Shown: positions 53,492 to 62,354, counted from the stretch's first letter. The stretch is 64,000 nt of DNA from CAZOZP01 sp964584325 (GCA_964584325.1 CAZOZP010000005.1:11971-75970); one strand, 5' to 3'. A program made the numbers and translations. Notes: generated by a model not told the origin, from the letters alone.

Positions 53492-55045
53492 TTGATTTTA
53501 GAAAAAGAAATTGCAATAAATCCGGCTGATATCGGAAAAAAAGAAAATATTCTGCATTTGCTTTCTGCTGAGTTTAATATTCCGCAAGATGAAATTACCG
53601 GATTTGTTCTCCTGAAACGATCAGTTGATGCCAGAAGCAGATATCCGGTTTTCAGAGAAAGATACAGAGTGTATTGCGGCGAGCCGGTTACCGTTAATAA
53701 ATTTATTCCTGTTTATAAACCTGCTGAATCGTCAAGAAAGGTAATTATAGTCGGCAGCGGTCCGGCGGGAATGTTCGCGGCACTCAGGCTCATTGAACTG
53801 GGAATTAAACCGGTAATTCTTGAAAGAGGAAAAGATGTACGGGAAAGACGCAGAGATTTAAGGGCAATTCAGCAGGAAGGCCTGATTTCTTCAGAATCAA
53901 ATTATTGTTTCGGAGAAGGCGGGGCCGGGACTTATTCAGATGGAAAGCTCTATACCAGATCAACAAAAAGAGGAGATGTCGGGAGGATTCTTTCAATCCT
54001 TAATTATCACGGTGCTTCCGAAGATATTCTTGTTGATGCACACCCTCATATAGGTTCAAACAAACTACCGAAAATTGTAAGCAGTATAAGAGAAACAATA
54101 CTGAATTGCGGCGGCGAATATTTATTCGATTCAAAGGTTACAAGTCTGATAAAATCGAATAATAAGATCACCGGGGTTATTGTAAATAATGAAAAGGAAT
54201 TCTTAGGGGATGCGGTAATACTTGCAACCGGACACTCTGCCAGAGATATCTATTATATGCTGAATGAAGAAAAAATAAGACTCGAAGCCAAGGCTTTTGC
54301 TGTGGGAGTGCGCATTGAACATCCTCAGCCTCTTATTGATTTCATTCAGTATAAAAGCAAAGTAAGACACATAAATCTTCCTGCTGCAAGTTACAGCCTT
54401 AATCATCAGGCTGCGGGAAGAGGGGTTTATTCCTTCTGTATGTGTCCGGGCGGAATTATTGTTCCGGCTTCCACAGCCCCCGGAGAACTTGTACTTAACG
54501 GTATGTCAGTTTCAAAAAGAAATTCGCCTTATGCAAACGCCGGAATCGTTGTTGAGGTTAAGCCGGAAGATCTTGAGGGTTTTTCCGGATACGGAGTTTT
54601 TGCGGGATTGGAATTTCAGAAGCAAATAGAAAAAGACTGCTTTACATTTTCAGGAGGCACGCAAAAAGCTCCTTCGCAAAGGGCAGATGATTTTCTTAAA
54701 GGAAAGCTCACTTCAAAACTGAATGATACATCCTACATTCCCGGAATAGTAACGGCAAGGCTTGATGAATTGTTGCCAAAGGGAATTGTTTCGCGACTTA
54801 AAGAAGGTCTTAATGTTTTTGATAAAAAGATGACAGGTTTTGCCTCCTCAGAAGCACAAATGCTGGCACCCGAAACCAGAACCAGTTCACCGATAAGAAT
54901 ACCCAGGAACGGAGAAACTTTTATGCATCCGGGTCTTATGGGCTTATTTCCTGCAGGTGAGGGAGCCGGATATGCCGGAGGAATTGTTTCTGCCGCAATT
55001 GACGGCGAGAATTGTGCTAATAGTGCCGCAGCCTATATTTCCTAA
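53492..55045 (+). CDS. FAD-dependent dehydrogenase (COG2509-like)
   Basis: A 517-residue flavoprotein. After an N-terminal domain (about 1-80, with FVLLKRSVDARSRYPVFRER) comes the FAD-binding GSGPAGMFAA motif near 88-97. NYCFGEGGAGTYSDGKLYTR and the C-terminal FPAGEGAGYAGGIVSAAIDG complete the family pattern (HI0933-like NAD/FAD-utilising dehydrogenases). The substrate is unknown. The start codon is TTG at 53492 with GGAAGG upstream. It sits in a plus-strand run leading into the sialic-acid-like locus, with 17 bases to the next gene. Confidence 0.88.
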   Translation: MILEKEIAINPADIGKKENILHLLSAEFNIPQDEITGFVLLKRSVDARSRYPVFRERYRVYCGEPVTVNKFIPVYKPAESSRKVIIVGSGPAGMFAALRLIELGIKPVILERGKDVRERRRDLRAIQQEGLISSESNYCFGEGGAGTYSDGKLYTRSTKRGDVGRILSILNYHGASEDILVDAHPHIGSNKLPKIVSSIRETILNCGGEYLFDSKVTSLIKSNNKITGVIVNNEKEFLGDAVILATGHSARDIYYMLNEEKIRLEAKAFAVGVRIEHPQPLIDFIQYKSKVRHINLPAASYSLNHQAAGRGVYSFCMCPGGIIVPASTAPGELVLNGMSVSKRNSPYANAGIVVEVKPEDLEGFSGYGVFAGLEFQKQIEKDCFTFSGGTQKAPSQRADDFLKGKLTSKLNDTSYIPGIVTARLDELLPKGIVSRLKEGLNVFDKKMTGFASSEAQMLAPETRTSSPIRIPRNGETFMHPGLMGLFPAGEGAGYAGGIVSAAIDGENCANSAAAYIS

Positions 55046-55062
55046 TATGTGAAGGAGAAATA

Positions 55063-55938
55063 ATGAAAGTTGATTTTGTTGCCGAGGTTTCCAGTAATCA
55101 TAATAAGGATTTTGACAGATGCCTGAAATTTATAGATACCGCAGCGGAATGCGGCTGTACATCGGTGAAGTTTCAGCTTTTCAGACTGGAAGAATTATTT
55201 GCTCCGGAGATACTTGTAAAAAGCGAAAAACACAGAAAGAGGAAAGAATGGGAACTGCCGGAAGATTATATCCCAAAGCTTTCCGAATATTCAAAAAAAG
55301 CGGGCCTGAAATTCGGCTGCACTCCCTTCTATCTTGATGCCGTAGATTTTCTTAAACCATATATTGATTTTTATAAGGTTGCCTCTTATGAATTGATGTG
55401 GCTTGATTTGTTTGAAAAAATTGCAGAAACAAAACTGCCTCTTGTGTTTTCAGACGGAATGGCAACAGCGGCAGAAGTAGAGCGTACTCTATCATTTTGT
55501 ATGAAAAAAGGAATAACCGATATAACTTTGCTTCATTGCAACAGCGCATATCCTACACCCGTTAAGGATGTGAATCTGAAAGGAATAAATACATTGTGGT
55601 CAATGGCTCAAAAGATCGGAAAAGATATGTTTTCTGTTAAGGTCGGCCTTTCAGATCATTCTGTTAATCCCGGTGTTATTTACCGGTCTGTATTTACCTA
55701 CGGCGCAGAAATGATTGAGTTTCATCTTGACATAGACGGGAAAGGAGCTGAATATTCAGGTGGACATTGCTGGATGCCTGAACAAATTAAAAAAGTAATT
55801 AACGATATTAATGACGGGTTTCTTGCTGACGGTACAGGAGAAATTAATCCTTCTGAATCAGAGTCGCCGGATAGAATATGGCGAGCCGATCCATCAGATG
55901 GTCTAAGGCCATTTAAATCAAAGCGTGAGGTTTACTGA
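55063..55938 (+). CDS. NeuB/SpsE-like nonulosonate synthase family protein without SAF domain
   Basis: A 291-residue TIM-barrel protein of the N-acetylneuraminate synthase family, whose members condense phosphoenolpyruvate with an amino sugar. Typical segments: EVSSNHNKDFDRCLKFID, SVKFQLFRLEELFAPE, FGCTPFYLDAVDFL, KVASYELMWLDLFEKIA, LHCNSAYPTP, VGLSDHS and MIEFHLDIDGKG. The C-terminal antifreeze-like (SAF) domain of NeuB is absent, as the length shows (family about 340-350). AAGGAG precedes the start, and the cytidylyltransferase gene overlaps its stop (TGATG). Substrate is inferred only from neighbours. Confidence 0.87.
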   Translation: MKVDFVAEVSSNHNKDFDRCLKFIDTAAECGCTSVKFQLFRLEELFAPEILVKSEKHRKRKEWELPEDYIPKLSEYSKKAGLKFGCTPFYLDAVDFLKPYIDFYKVASYELMWLDLFEKIAETKLPLVFSDGMATAAEVERTLSFCMKKGITDITLLHCNSAYPTPVKDVNLKGINTLWSMAQKIGKDMFSVKVGLSDHSVNPGVIYRSVFTYGAEMIEFHLDIDGKGAEYSGGHCWMPEQIKKVINDINDGFLADGTGEINPSESESPDRIWRADPSDGLRPFKSKREVY

Positions 55939-57692
55939 TGGAACAGATCCGGACTCTGGCAGTGATTATTGCTCGGCTTACATCAAGCAGACTTCCAAAA
56001 AAACAATTGAAGGAAATTGCAGGAAAACCACTAATATATCGTACTCTTGAAAGAATTAAGAAAGTTTCGGAAATAGACAAAATTATACTTGCCACAGGTC
56101 CTGAAGAAGAAAATAAAGAACTTGCCGATTACTTAAAGCAATTTGGGGTAGAGACTTTTTTCCATAATGATGTAAATAATGTAACAGGCAGAATAGCCGC
56201 GGCGGCAGTTTATTATAATGCTGAATTTGTACTTACCGTAAGCGGCGACTGTCCTCTTGCCGATCCTGAATTTATGGAAGCAGGTTTAAGTTTGCTTATG
56301 CAGGGCAAATGCGATTATGTGAAACCCGATATAGAGAATTATAAAAGCCTGCACGAAGGTATCGAGTTTTTTACCGCTGATTTGTGGAAGAAAATCAGTG
56401 AACTTTCCGTAAGCCCTGTCCACAGGGAACACCCCGGATCAATATTGAAGGAAATTCCGGGTATGTTCATAAAAGCAGTTATAATTCCTGACCCTGCATT
56501 CCGGAGAAAGGATTTCCGTATCTCGGTTGATACGGCAGCTGATTTAGAGTTTATGAACAGAGTTTTTATTGAGCTAGGTGGAAAAGACAGATATATAAGC
56601 CTTAAGGAAGTTACTGAATTGATAGACAGAAAACCTGAGCTTAAAGAAATAAACGCTCACGTTCATCAAAAAAAAATAAATGAGAAATCGGCCGGTTATC
56701 TTTTTATAACTCATGCTGATGAAAAAACCGGAATGGGGCATTTAATAAGATCCATAACAATTGCCTCGGCTATGAAAGAATCCTGCGCCGCTAATGTTCT
56801 TTTTATTGTGAATAAAAACGAGAAATCCGAGAAAATACTAAAGCAGAACGGAATAAAATACATTTTGGCAGATGCAGGCACTCTATCATCTTTTCCGGCC
56901 GGAAGCCTGGATTTTTCAAGATTTTCCGGAATTGCGGTTGATGTAAAAAGAGAATACTACAAGGAAATTGAAAACTTTCTCATTGATCTGAATCTTCCTG
57001 TAACTCTGATTGATTTAATACCCGGGGATATTACCGGAGATCTTATTGCGGTAATTCCTTCAGTAATCTTAAGTGAAAATTCCGGGAAAGAAAATGAGCC
57101 GGGTATTAGTTTCGGGAAAGAATATATCATAATCAAAAATGATATCCGCTATGCCAAATATGATGTAAGACCGGAAAGGAAGGGGATTCTGGTTCTTTCA
57201 GGCGGCAGTTCGCTGCCTTCACCTGAATTACTGAAAGAACTTTCTGCAATAAAGAATAATGGAATAACATTTATCGCCGGTCCGTTAGCCGATGAAAGAA
57301 AATATGAACAATTGCTGAAGGAAGCAGGATTCGGTGAATCTGATTTAGTGGTTAATCCGCCTTCAATTGCAGATTACTATAAATCGTGCGAGGTTGCTGT
57401 TACTGTATTTGGAGTTACGGTTTATGAACTGATGCACCTTGGCGTACCTGCAGTAATTTATGATTCATTTAAAGAATCTGACTTAAAGATAATTAAACAT
57501 CTGGACGAAAAGAATTTATGTGTAAATGCCGCCGGATTGTTGAAAGTGCAGGGGGCAGTTAGGGCAATTATCGAAAGTCTGCTTGAAGACAAGGAAAGAA
57601 TTGCTGAAATATCAGCGAATGCGGCCGAATTCATAGACGGACACGGTGCGGAAAGAATTGCAGGATTAATTTGCAGAAACTCAAAACAGTAA
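55938..57692 (+). CDS. Fused SpsF-like cytidylyltransferase and SpsG/PseG-like domain
   Basis: A 584-residue two-domain protein. Residues about 1-240 are a CMP-sugar synthetase of the SpsF type: IIARLTSSRLPKKQLKEI (nucleotide-binding), LTVSGDCPLADPEF (metal/sugar) and FRISVDTAADLEFMNRVF. Residues about 250-584 are a GT-B-like SpsG/PseG domain: ITHADEKTGMGHLIRSITIA (compare GxGHxxR), GILVLSGGSSLPSPELL and AVTVFGVTVYELMHLGVPAV. In spore-coat and pseudaminate pathways these are separate proteins. The fusion implies coupled hydrolysis or transfer and CMP activation. It follows the NeuB-like gene with overlap. Confidence 0.87.
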   Translation: MEQIRTLAVIIARLTSSRLPKKQLKEIAGKPLIYRTLERIKKVSEIDKIILATGPEEENKELADYLKQFGVETFFHNDVNNVTGRIAAAAVYYNAEFVLTVSGDCPLADPEFMEAGLSLLMQGKCDYVKPDIENYKSLHEGIEFFTADLWKKISELSVSPVHREHPGSILKEIPGMFIKAVIIPDPAFRRKDFRISVDTAADLEFMNRVFIELGGKDRYISLKEVTELIDRKPELKEINAHVHQKKINEKSAGYLFITHADEKTGMGHLIRSITIASAMKESCAANVLFIVNKNEKSEKILKQNGIKYILADAGTLSSFPAGSLDFSRFSGIAVDVKREYYKEIENFLIDLNLPVTLIDLIPGDITGDLIAVIPSVILSENSGKENEPGISFGKEYIIIKNDIRYAKYDVRPERKGILVLSGGSSLPSPELLKELSAIKNNGITFIAGPLADERKYEQLLKEAGFGESDLVVNPPSIADYYKSCEVAVTVFGVTVYELMHLGVPAVIYDSFKESDLKIIKHLDEKNLCVNAAGLLKVQGAVRAIIESLLEDKERIAEISANAAEFIDGHGAERIAGLICRNSKQ

Positions 57693-57724
57693 GCTTTCTG
57701 AGTAAATTAAATGCTGAGGGAATA

Positions 57725-58948
57725 ATGGATTTCTCAGAACTAAATATAACGAGTGAAACAGAACCACTCTTTATAGAAAAGATATTAATTCACGTGCGGG
57801 AATTGGAGCTTTGCACTCCTTTTGAATCATCATTCGGAAGATTTAAGTTTTTGGTAAAGTTTTATCCTGAAATTACTTTCCGTACTTCAACCGGAGAAAA
57901 GGTAACAGGCTTTGGAGAGTGCTCACCTCTTACTGCCCCCTGGTACAATTCTGAGTGCCATAGGAGTACATCCATAACACTTATGTACATCAGCAGTTTG
58001 ATTACGAATAAAAGTATGCCTGCCGGATGTGAGTTTATGCCGGATTGGGAATCAGATAAAGTTGCCGCTAAAATTCCTTATACAGATATATTTTCATTTA
58101 TTTCTTCCTATGGAAAGATAAAAGGGAATAATATTGCTAAGGCCGGAATAGAAGGCGCTTATTGGGATGCAATAGCAAAGCTGAATCAAAAGTCTGTTGC
58201 TTCACTTTTCGGAGGTAATAAACTGTTTGTGGAAACAGGAACATCTGTGGGATTAGAAGAAACTCCGGAAATACTTCTCCGCAAAGTTGAGAAAGCTGTG
58301 GAAGTACTTAAAGCGGCAAGAATAAAAATTAAAGTTAAACCCGGACGCGATTTAAGTTATCTTGAAGCTATCAGAAAAAAATATCCTGAGATTAAACTTA
58401 TGGCGGATGCGAATTCGGCCTATAACCTTTTTGATAAAAAGCATCTGGATATTCTGAAGGAATTTGACAACTTTAATCTTATGATGATAGAACAACCGGG
58501 TAGTAATGAAGATATATATGATCATGCAGTAAAACTGGCATTCCTTAAAACTCCGGTTTGTCTGGATGAAAGTATTTTGAGTGCTATGCACGCCAGACAG
58601 GCAGTTGAATTATGGCAAGAGTATTCTTCAACAGATAAACTGATAATAAACATCAAGCCTCCTAGGGTTGGAGGATATCTGGAAGCAATCAGAATAGCAA
58701 AAATTTGCGGAGAAAACGGTATCTCTGCCTGGTGCGGCGGAATGTTTGAATCTGCATTAGGTAAAACTGCAAATGTACACTTCAGTTCCAGAAAAGAAAT
58801 AAATTTGCCGGGAGATCATATTTCACAATCGCCGTATTTTAAAGAAGATGTTGCAACTCATCCGAAATATAAAGACGGAATGCTTGAAGTACCAAAAGGA
58901 ATCGGCTGGGGAATTGAGGATTTGATCTTTAATAAATTAACGGATTAA
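57725..58948 (+). CDS. Enolase-superfamily o-succinylbenzoate synthase / N-succinylamino-acid racemase-like enzyme
   Basis: A 407-residue enzyme of the MR/MLE branch. The start at 57725 has GAGGG at ideal distance; a TTG at 57671 would add 18 residues overlapping the upstream gene and is less likely. The barrel carries the OSBS/NSAR motifs: IKIKVKPGRD (catalytic Lys), LMADANSAYNLFD (metal Asp), MMIEQPG (metal Glu), VCLDESI (metal Asp), INIKPPRVGGYLEA (second catalytic Lys) and AWCGGMFESALGK. It either makes o-succinylbenzoate for menaquinone or racemises or epimerises an N-acyl amino compound. No other men gene is nearby, and it lies in the nonulosonate-like locus, so the second is preferred (inference). 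Confidence 0.85.
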   Translation: MDFSELNITSETEPLFIEKILIHVRELELCTPFESSFGRFKFLVKFYPEITFRTSTGEKVTGFGECSPLTAPWYNSECHRSTSITLMYISSLITNKSMPAGCEFMPDWESDKVAAKIPYTDIFSFISSYGKIKGNNIAKAGIEGAYWDAIAKLNQKSVASLFGGNKLFVETGTSVGLEETPEILLRKVEKAVEVLKAARIKIKVKPGRDLSYLEAIRKKYPEIKLMADANSAYNLFDKKHLDILKEFDNFNLMMIEQPGSNEDIYDHAVKLAFLKTPVCLDESILSAMHARQAVELWQEYSSTDKLIINIKPPRVGGYLEAIRIAKICGENGISAWCGGMFESALGKTANVHFSSRKEINLPGDHISQSPYFKEDVATHPKYKDGMLEVPKGIGWGIEDLIFNKLTD

Positions 58949-58950
58949 GA

Positions 58951-59658
58951 ATGAGTATTCAAATTAATTTATCTGATACTTCGCAGGATAAGCTTTATCT
59001 TTCATCCGATGTACCATTAAGCCAAAGGGTAAGTCATTTGAATTGGCTGAAGTTTCTTATTGAAATCGGGAATAAATCCGGGATTAGAGTGCTTGAAATA
59101 GGCAGCAGGGAAGTAACGGGGAAATCTAATGCGCGCGAAGGATTTTCGAATGCGGAGTATGTCGGATTTGATTATTATCCCGGAAATAATGTTGATGTAA
59201 CCGGCGATGCACACAAATTATCCTCCTATTTTGAGTCCGGCGAAAAATTCGATATAATATTTTCAAGCGCCTGTTTTGAGCATTTCGCCATGCCTTGGAT
59301 TGTAGCAGAAGAAATTGCAAAAATGCTGAAGATAGGGGGAATTGTCTTTATTGAAACACATTTTTCCTTCTCATCGCACGAAAGGCCATGGCATTTTTTC
59401 CAGTTTAGTGATATGGCGCTGAAAGTATTGTTTTCCGGTGCCCTGGGTTTCGAGTGTATTGAAGCCGGAATGTCGAACCCTATTGTCGGGAGGTTTTCAT
59501 CGCTTGCGGACGAGTATCTCAGGAATAGGCCGGTTACCGGTTTATATTGTCATTCCGAATACCTGGGACAAAAAATGAAAACCGTGGAAAATTTTGATTG
59601 GAAAAACGTGGATTTGTCAGAATTAGTTGGAAACACGAAATATCCGCCGCCGAAATAA
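58951..59658 (+). CDS. Class I SAM-dependent methyltransferase
   Basis: A 235-residue methyltransferase. VLEIGSREVTG (about 49-59) is the SAM-binding glycine motif, EYVGFDYYPG and VTGDAHKL form the next strands with acidic residues, and DIIFSSACFEHFAMPW with GGIVFIETHFSF match the Methyltransf_11 core. The likely substrate is a sugar or nucleotide-sugar of the same locus. It lies 2 bases after the enolase-superfamily gene. Confidence 0.85.
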   Translation: MSIQINLSDTSQDKLYLSSDVPLSQRVSHLNWLKFLIEIGNKSGIRVLEIGSREVTGKSNAREGFSNAEYVGFDYYPGNNVDVTGDAHKLSSYFESGEKFDIIFSSACFEHFAMPWIVAEEIAKMLKIGGIVFIETHFSFSSHERPWHFFQFSDMALKVLFSGALGFECIEAGMSNPIVGRFSSLADEYLRNRPVTGLYCHSEYLGQKMKTVENFDWKNVDLSELVGNTKYPPPK

Positions 59659-59739
59659 TCTTAATCGAATACGAATAATGTTTCATTATTAACTGAACAT
59701 TATTATTTTTAAGCCATTAATAATTCCGGTTAGCTTGCT

Positions 59740-61284
59740 ATGAAAAACTCTATTATGACTTATATCATTCTATTTCTCATAAATTCTTCTTTTTCCTTCG
59801 GAGGAAAAGTTTCAGAGAAATGGAGAAACACAATCACTTATGAAATCTTTGTGCAGTCATTTTGCGATTCAAACGGAGACGGGATAGGCGATATTAAGGG
59901 AATGACATCAAAGCTTGACTACATAGCCGGTCTTGGGGCTAAAGCAATTTGGTTAATGCCCATTAATCCTTCCCCTTCATATCATAAATATGATGTAACA
60001 GATTATTACGGAATTCACCCCGATTACGGCACCCTTGAAGATTTCAGGGAATTTGTTGCGGAATCTCATAAAAGAGACATAAAAGTTATAATAGATTTAG
60101 TAATAAATCACAGCAGCAGACAGCATCCCTGGTTTCAGGAAGCCTTAAAGGATAAAAACAGTAAATACTTTAATTACTACGTCTGGATGAATCCGGATGA
60201 CATACAGAAAAGTAATTTCAAAATTGAAGTTGGTCCGGATACCGATAACCGCAGAAAATGGAATTCGGTTGATAATTATCCGGAGCAGTATTTTACTCAT
60301 TTCGGCGGAGGTATGCCCGATCTTAATTATGATAATCCGGAATTGCGGGATGAAGTATTCAAAATAGGCCGTTTCTGGCTTGAAGATGTAAATGTTGACG
60401 GTTTTCGTTTGGATGCAGCAAAACATATTTATCCCGATTACAGAAAAGAAGACAATTACGCCTGGTGGAAAGACTTTTACACGGAAATGAAAAAATCAAA
60501 GGAAGATGTTTATTTAGTAGGGGAAGTCTGGTCTGATTACAAAAGTGCGGCTCCTTATCTTCAGGGATTATCAACAGTGTTTAATTTTGAATTAAGCGGT
60601 AAGATACTTGATGCACTGAAAAACGAAGATACTAAAGGGCTTGTTAGTGCATACAGTCGGATTGAAGAAATTTACAAAAGCATTGATCCTGAATATATAG
60701 ACGCAACATTTCTCACAAACCATGACATTAAACGAACTGCAAGTGTTCTGAAGAACAGCAGGGAAAAAATTAAACTTGCTGCATCTCTTTTATTAACAAT
60801 GCCAGGTTCTCCATACATTTATTATGGCGAAGAACTAGGCTTGCCCGGCGAAAAACCTGATCTTCACATAAGGGAGCCATTTCTGTGGGATATAAAAGAT
60901 AATGACAAATGCAGAACCAAATGGATGGAGCCGAAATATAATATTTCAGTTGACCCCCTAACAATTCAGGCTAAAGACAAATCTTCCGTTTACAATCATT
61001 ATCTTGCTTTAATTGCTGTGAGGAATGCCAATCCGGTTTTATTTTACGGCGGCATACAGGAAATAATGACAGAAGAAGACGAATTATGTGTTTTCCTTCG
61101 CTCAAACGAAAATGATGATTTGCTTGTAATACATAATGTTTCAGAGGACCAATCCGAATGGATAATTCCTTCTGATTACAGTTCGTTTAAGAATACGATA
61201 TTCAGTTCGCACAGTGAAATGATTCAGGATAACGGTAAAATAATACTTCCGCCTTATTCAACGATTGTATTAAGTGACAGGTAG
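59740..61284 (+). CDS. Secreted alpha-amylase-family enzyme (GH13)
   Basis: A 514-residue GH13 enzyme with a signal peptide (residues 1-20, IILFLINSSFSFGG). Barrel motifs: GIGDIKGMTSKLDYIAGLG, VIIDLVINHSS, DGFRLDAAKH with nucleophile Asp225, VGEVW with acid/base Glu262, and FLTNHD with Asp329. PYIYYGEELGLPG is typical of oligosaccharide-acting members (oligo-1,6-glucosidase or amylase types). It probably degrades external malto-oligosaccharides together with the pullulanase. No T9SS sorting domain is present, so it may stay periplasmic. Confidence 0.92.
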   Translation: MKNSIMTYIILFLINSSFSFGGKVSEKWRNTITYEIFVQSFCDSNGDGIGDIKGMTSKLDYIAGLGAKAIWLMPINPSPSYHKYDVTDYYGIHPDYGTLEDFREFVAESHKRDIKVIIDLVINHSSRQHPWFQEALKDKNSKYFNYYVWMNPDDIQKSNFKIEVGPDTDNRRKWNSVDNYPEQYFTHFGGGMPDLNYDNPELRDEVFKIGRFWLEDVNVDGFRLDAAKHIYPDYRKEDNYAWWKDFYTEMKKSKEDVYLVGEVWSDYKSAAPYLQGLSTVFNFELSGKILDALKNEDTKGLVSAYSRIEEIYKSIDPEYIDATFLTNHDIKRTASVLKNSREKIKLAASLLLTMPGSPYIYYGEELGLPGEKPDLHIREPFLWDIKDNDKCRTKWMEPKYNISVDPLTIQAKDKSSVYNHYLALIAVRNANPVLFYGGIQEIMTEEDELCVFLRSNENDDLLVIHNVSEDQSEWIIPSDYSSFKNTIFSSHSEMIQDNGKIILPPYSTIVLSDR

Positions 61285-61533
61285 TGCAGGGTAACAGAGT
61301 AACGCTAACAAAGTTGGGAAAATTAAGATATTTACCACCAAGGCACGAAGGTACAAAGGAGAAATCTTAAATCCCCAGGGGATGAAATAATCTGAACTCT
61401 GATTTTTGTGATTAAATGATTAACAGGATTAAAGAGCATAATTCCACATAAACCGAAATCAGCAACCTAAGTGCTGAAATCTTAGTAACAATTGAAAAGA
61501 GAGAAAGCATCAGCACCTTAAGGTGCGAAAAAA
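61285..61533. repeat. Intergenic block of dispersed repeats
   Basis: Non-coding. It contains one copy each of several repeats found again at 62124-62313 or 63617-63866: AACAGAGTAAC at about 61295, the 21-base unit at 61323-61343, AGGAGAAATCTTAAA at 61357-61371, a TGATT-rich segment at about 61391-61425, GGATTAAAG-xx-CATAATT at about 61426, and the unit at 61455-61496. A perfect palindrome GCACCTTAAGGTGC lies at 61513-61526. Confidence 0.75.
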
Positions 61534-61539
61534 AATGCC

Positions 61540-61568
61540 TTGACTATGCGTACACAATAGCGTACGTT
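61540..61568 (+). promoter_or_regulatory. Promoter and likely operator of the toxin-antitoxin pair
   Basis: TTGACT (61540-61545), 17-base spacer, TACGTT (61563-61568). Within it GCGTAC occurs twice, at about 61549 and 61561, and both copies fall inside the promoter. YefM-type antitoxins bind sites with a TGTACA-like core, so CGTACA and CGTACG are plausible operator half-sites for self-repression. Confidence 0.55.
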
Positions 61569-61603
61569 TGAGCAGACAATAAAATATATTCAGAGACTAT
61601 AAG

Positions 61604-61846
61604 ATGAGAGTAATATCAGCTACTGAAGCAAGAGCAAATTTATATAAACTTATAGATGAAGCTGCAATTTCCAGTGAACCGATTCATATATCAGGTAAAA
61701 GGAAAAATGCTGTTTTGGTATCAGAAGAAGATTGGAAATCAATTCAGGAGACAATTTATCTTTTGTCAATTCCCGATATGGCCGAATCAATCCAAAAAGG
61801 CATGGAAACTCCGATTGATAAATGTTCAGATAAATTGAATTGGTAA
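61604..61846 (+). CDS. yefM: YefM/Phd-family antitoxin
   Basis: An 80-residue antitoxin. MRVISATEARANLYKLIDEA is the Phd/YefM DNA-binding N-terminus and AVLVSEEDWKSIQETIYLLS the following core. The C-terminal third (GMETPIDKCSDKLNW) would wrap the toxin. It neutralises YoeB and represses the shared promoter. It ends 10 bases before the toxin gene, the usual order. Confidence 0.92.
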   Translation: MRVISATEARANLYKLIDEAAISSEPIHISGKRKNAVLVSEEDWKSIQETIYLLSIPDMAESIQKGMETPIDKCSDKLNW

Positions 61847-61856
61847 TAAGCTGATT

Positions 61857-62123
61857 ATGGGAAAATGGAAAATTGTTTATACAAAACAAGCACAAAAAGA
61901 TGCAAAGAAATTATTATCCGCCGGCTTAAAAGAAAAAACAATTTCAATTCTGGATATTTTAGAAAAAGATCCTTTTGAGAAATATCCTCCTTATGAAAAA
62001 TTAGTCGGCGATCTATCCGGGGCCTATTCAAGAAGAATAAATATTCAGCACAGAATTATTTATCAGGTTTATGATGAAATTAAAACCATAAAAGTTATCA
62101 GAATGTGGACTCATTATGAATAA
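61857..62123 (+). CDS. yoeB: YoeB/Txe-family toxin (ribosome-dependent mRNA interferase)
   Basis: An 88-residue RelE-fold toxin. The family signature is complete: YTKQAQKDAKKLLSAGLKEK, PPYEKLVGDLSGAYSRRINI, QHRIIYQV and the C-terminal MWTHYE. Catalytic residues Glu47, Arg66, His86 and Tyr87 correspond to those of E. coli YoeB (Glu46, Arg65, His83, Tyr84). It cleaves mRNA in the ribosomal A site when free of antitoxin. The pair sits in a repeat-rich, mobile end of the window. Confidence 0.94.
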   Translation: MGKWKIVYTKQAQKDAKKLLSAGLKEKTISILDILEKDPFEKYPPYEKLVGDLSGAYSRRINIQHRIIYQVYDEIKTIKVIRMWTHYE

Positions 62124-62313
62124 TTATTCCGAACAGGGTTTAGAGGGGATTAAAGAACATAATTTCCGGTCAAACCGCTGTTAAAATGGTGAAGCGTAAC
62201 GCGTGACAAGTAACAGAGTTGGGGGAGTTTAAGATATTTACCACCAAGGTACTGTGTTAAATGTCAAGTCTCATCCAAGGAAAATCTTCCCAAAATCAAT
62301 CTGCATAATCCGT
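62124..62313. repeat. Repeat-bearing gap between toxin and IS element
   Basis: Contains GGATTAAAGAACATAATT (about 62144), AACAGAGTTG (about 62210) and a perfect 21-base copy (62229-62249) of the unit at 61323-61343. The unit stops matching at CCACCAAGG, close to the likely IS boundary. Between 62253 and 62313 I see no feature other than probable IS end sequence. Confidence 0.6.
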
Positions 62314-62354
62314 GGCTTTAGTCTAAAACATATCGTATGTTTTAGACTAAAGCC
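62314..62354. terminator. 19-bp perfect palindrome overlapping the transposase stop codon
   Basis: Arms 62314-62332 and 62336-62354 are perfect reverse complements around a 3-base loop (TCG). The transposase stop codon (62342-62344) lies inside the right arm. It can act as a terminator for the IS gene, shield it from outside transcription or be part of the element's right end. Confidence 0.7.

Noticed and set aside
57671..57724. Upstream TTG start of the enolase-superfamily gene
   Set aside because: Overlaps the previous gene and lacks a good ribosome site; ATG at 57725 follows GAGGG.
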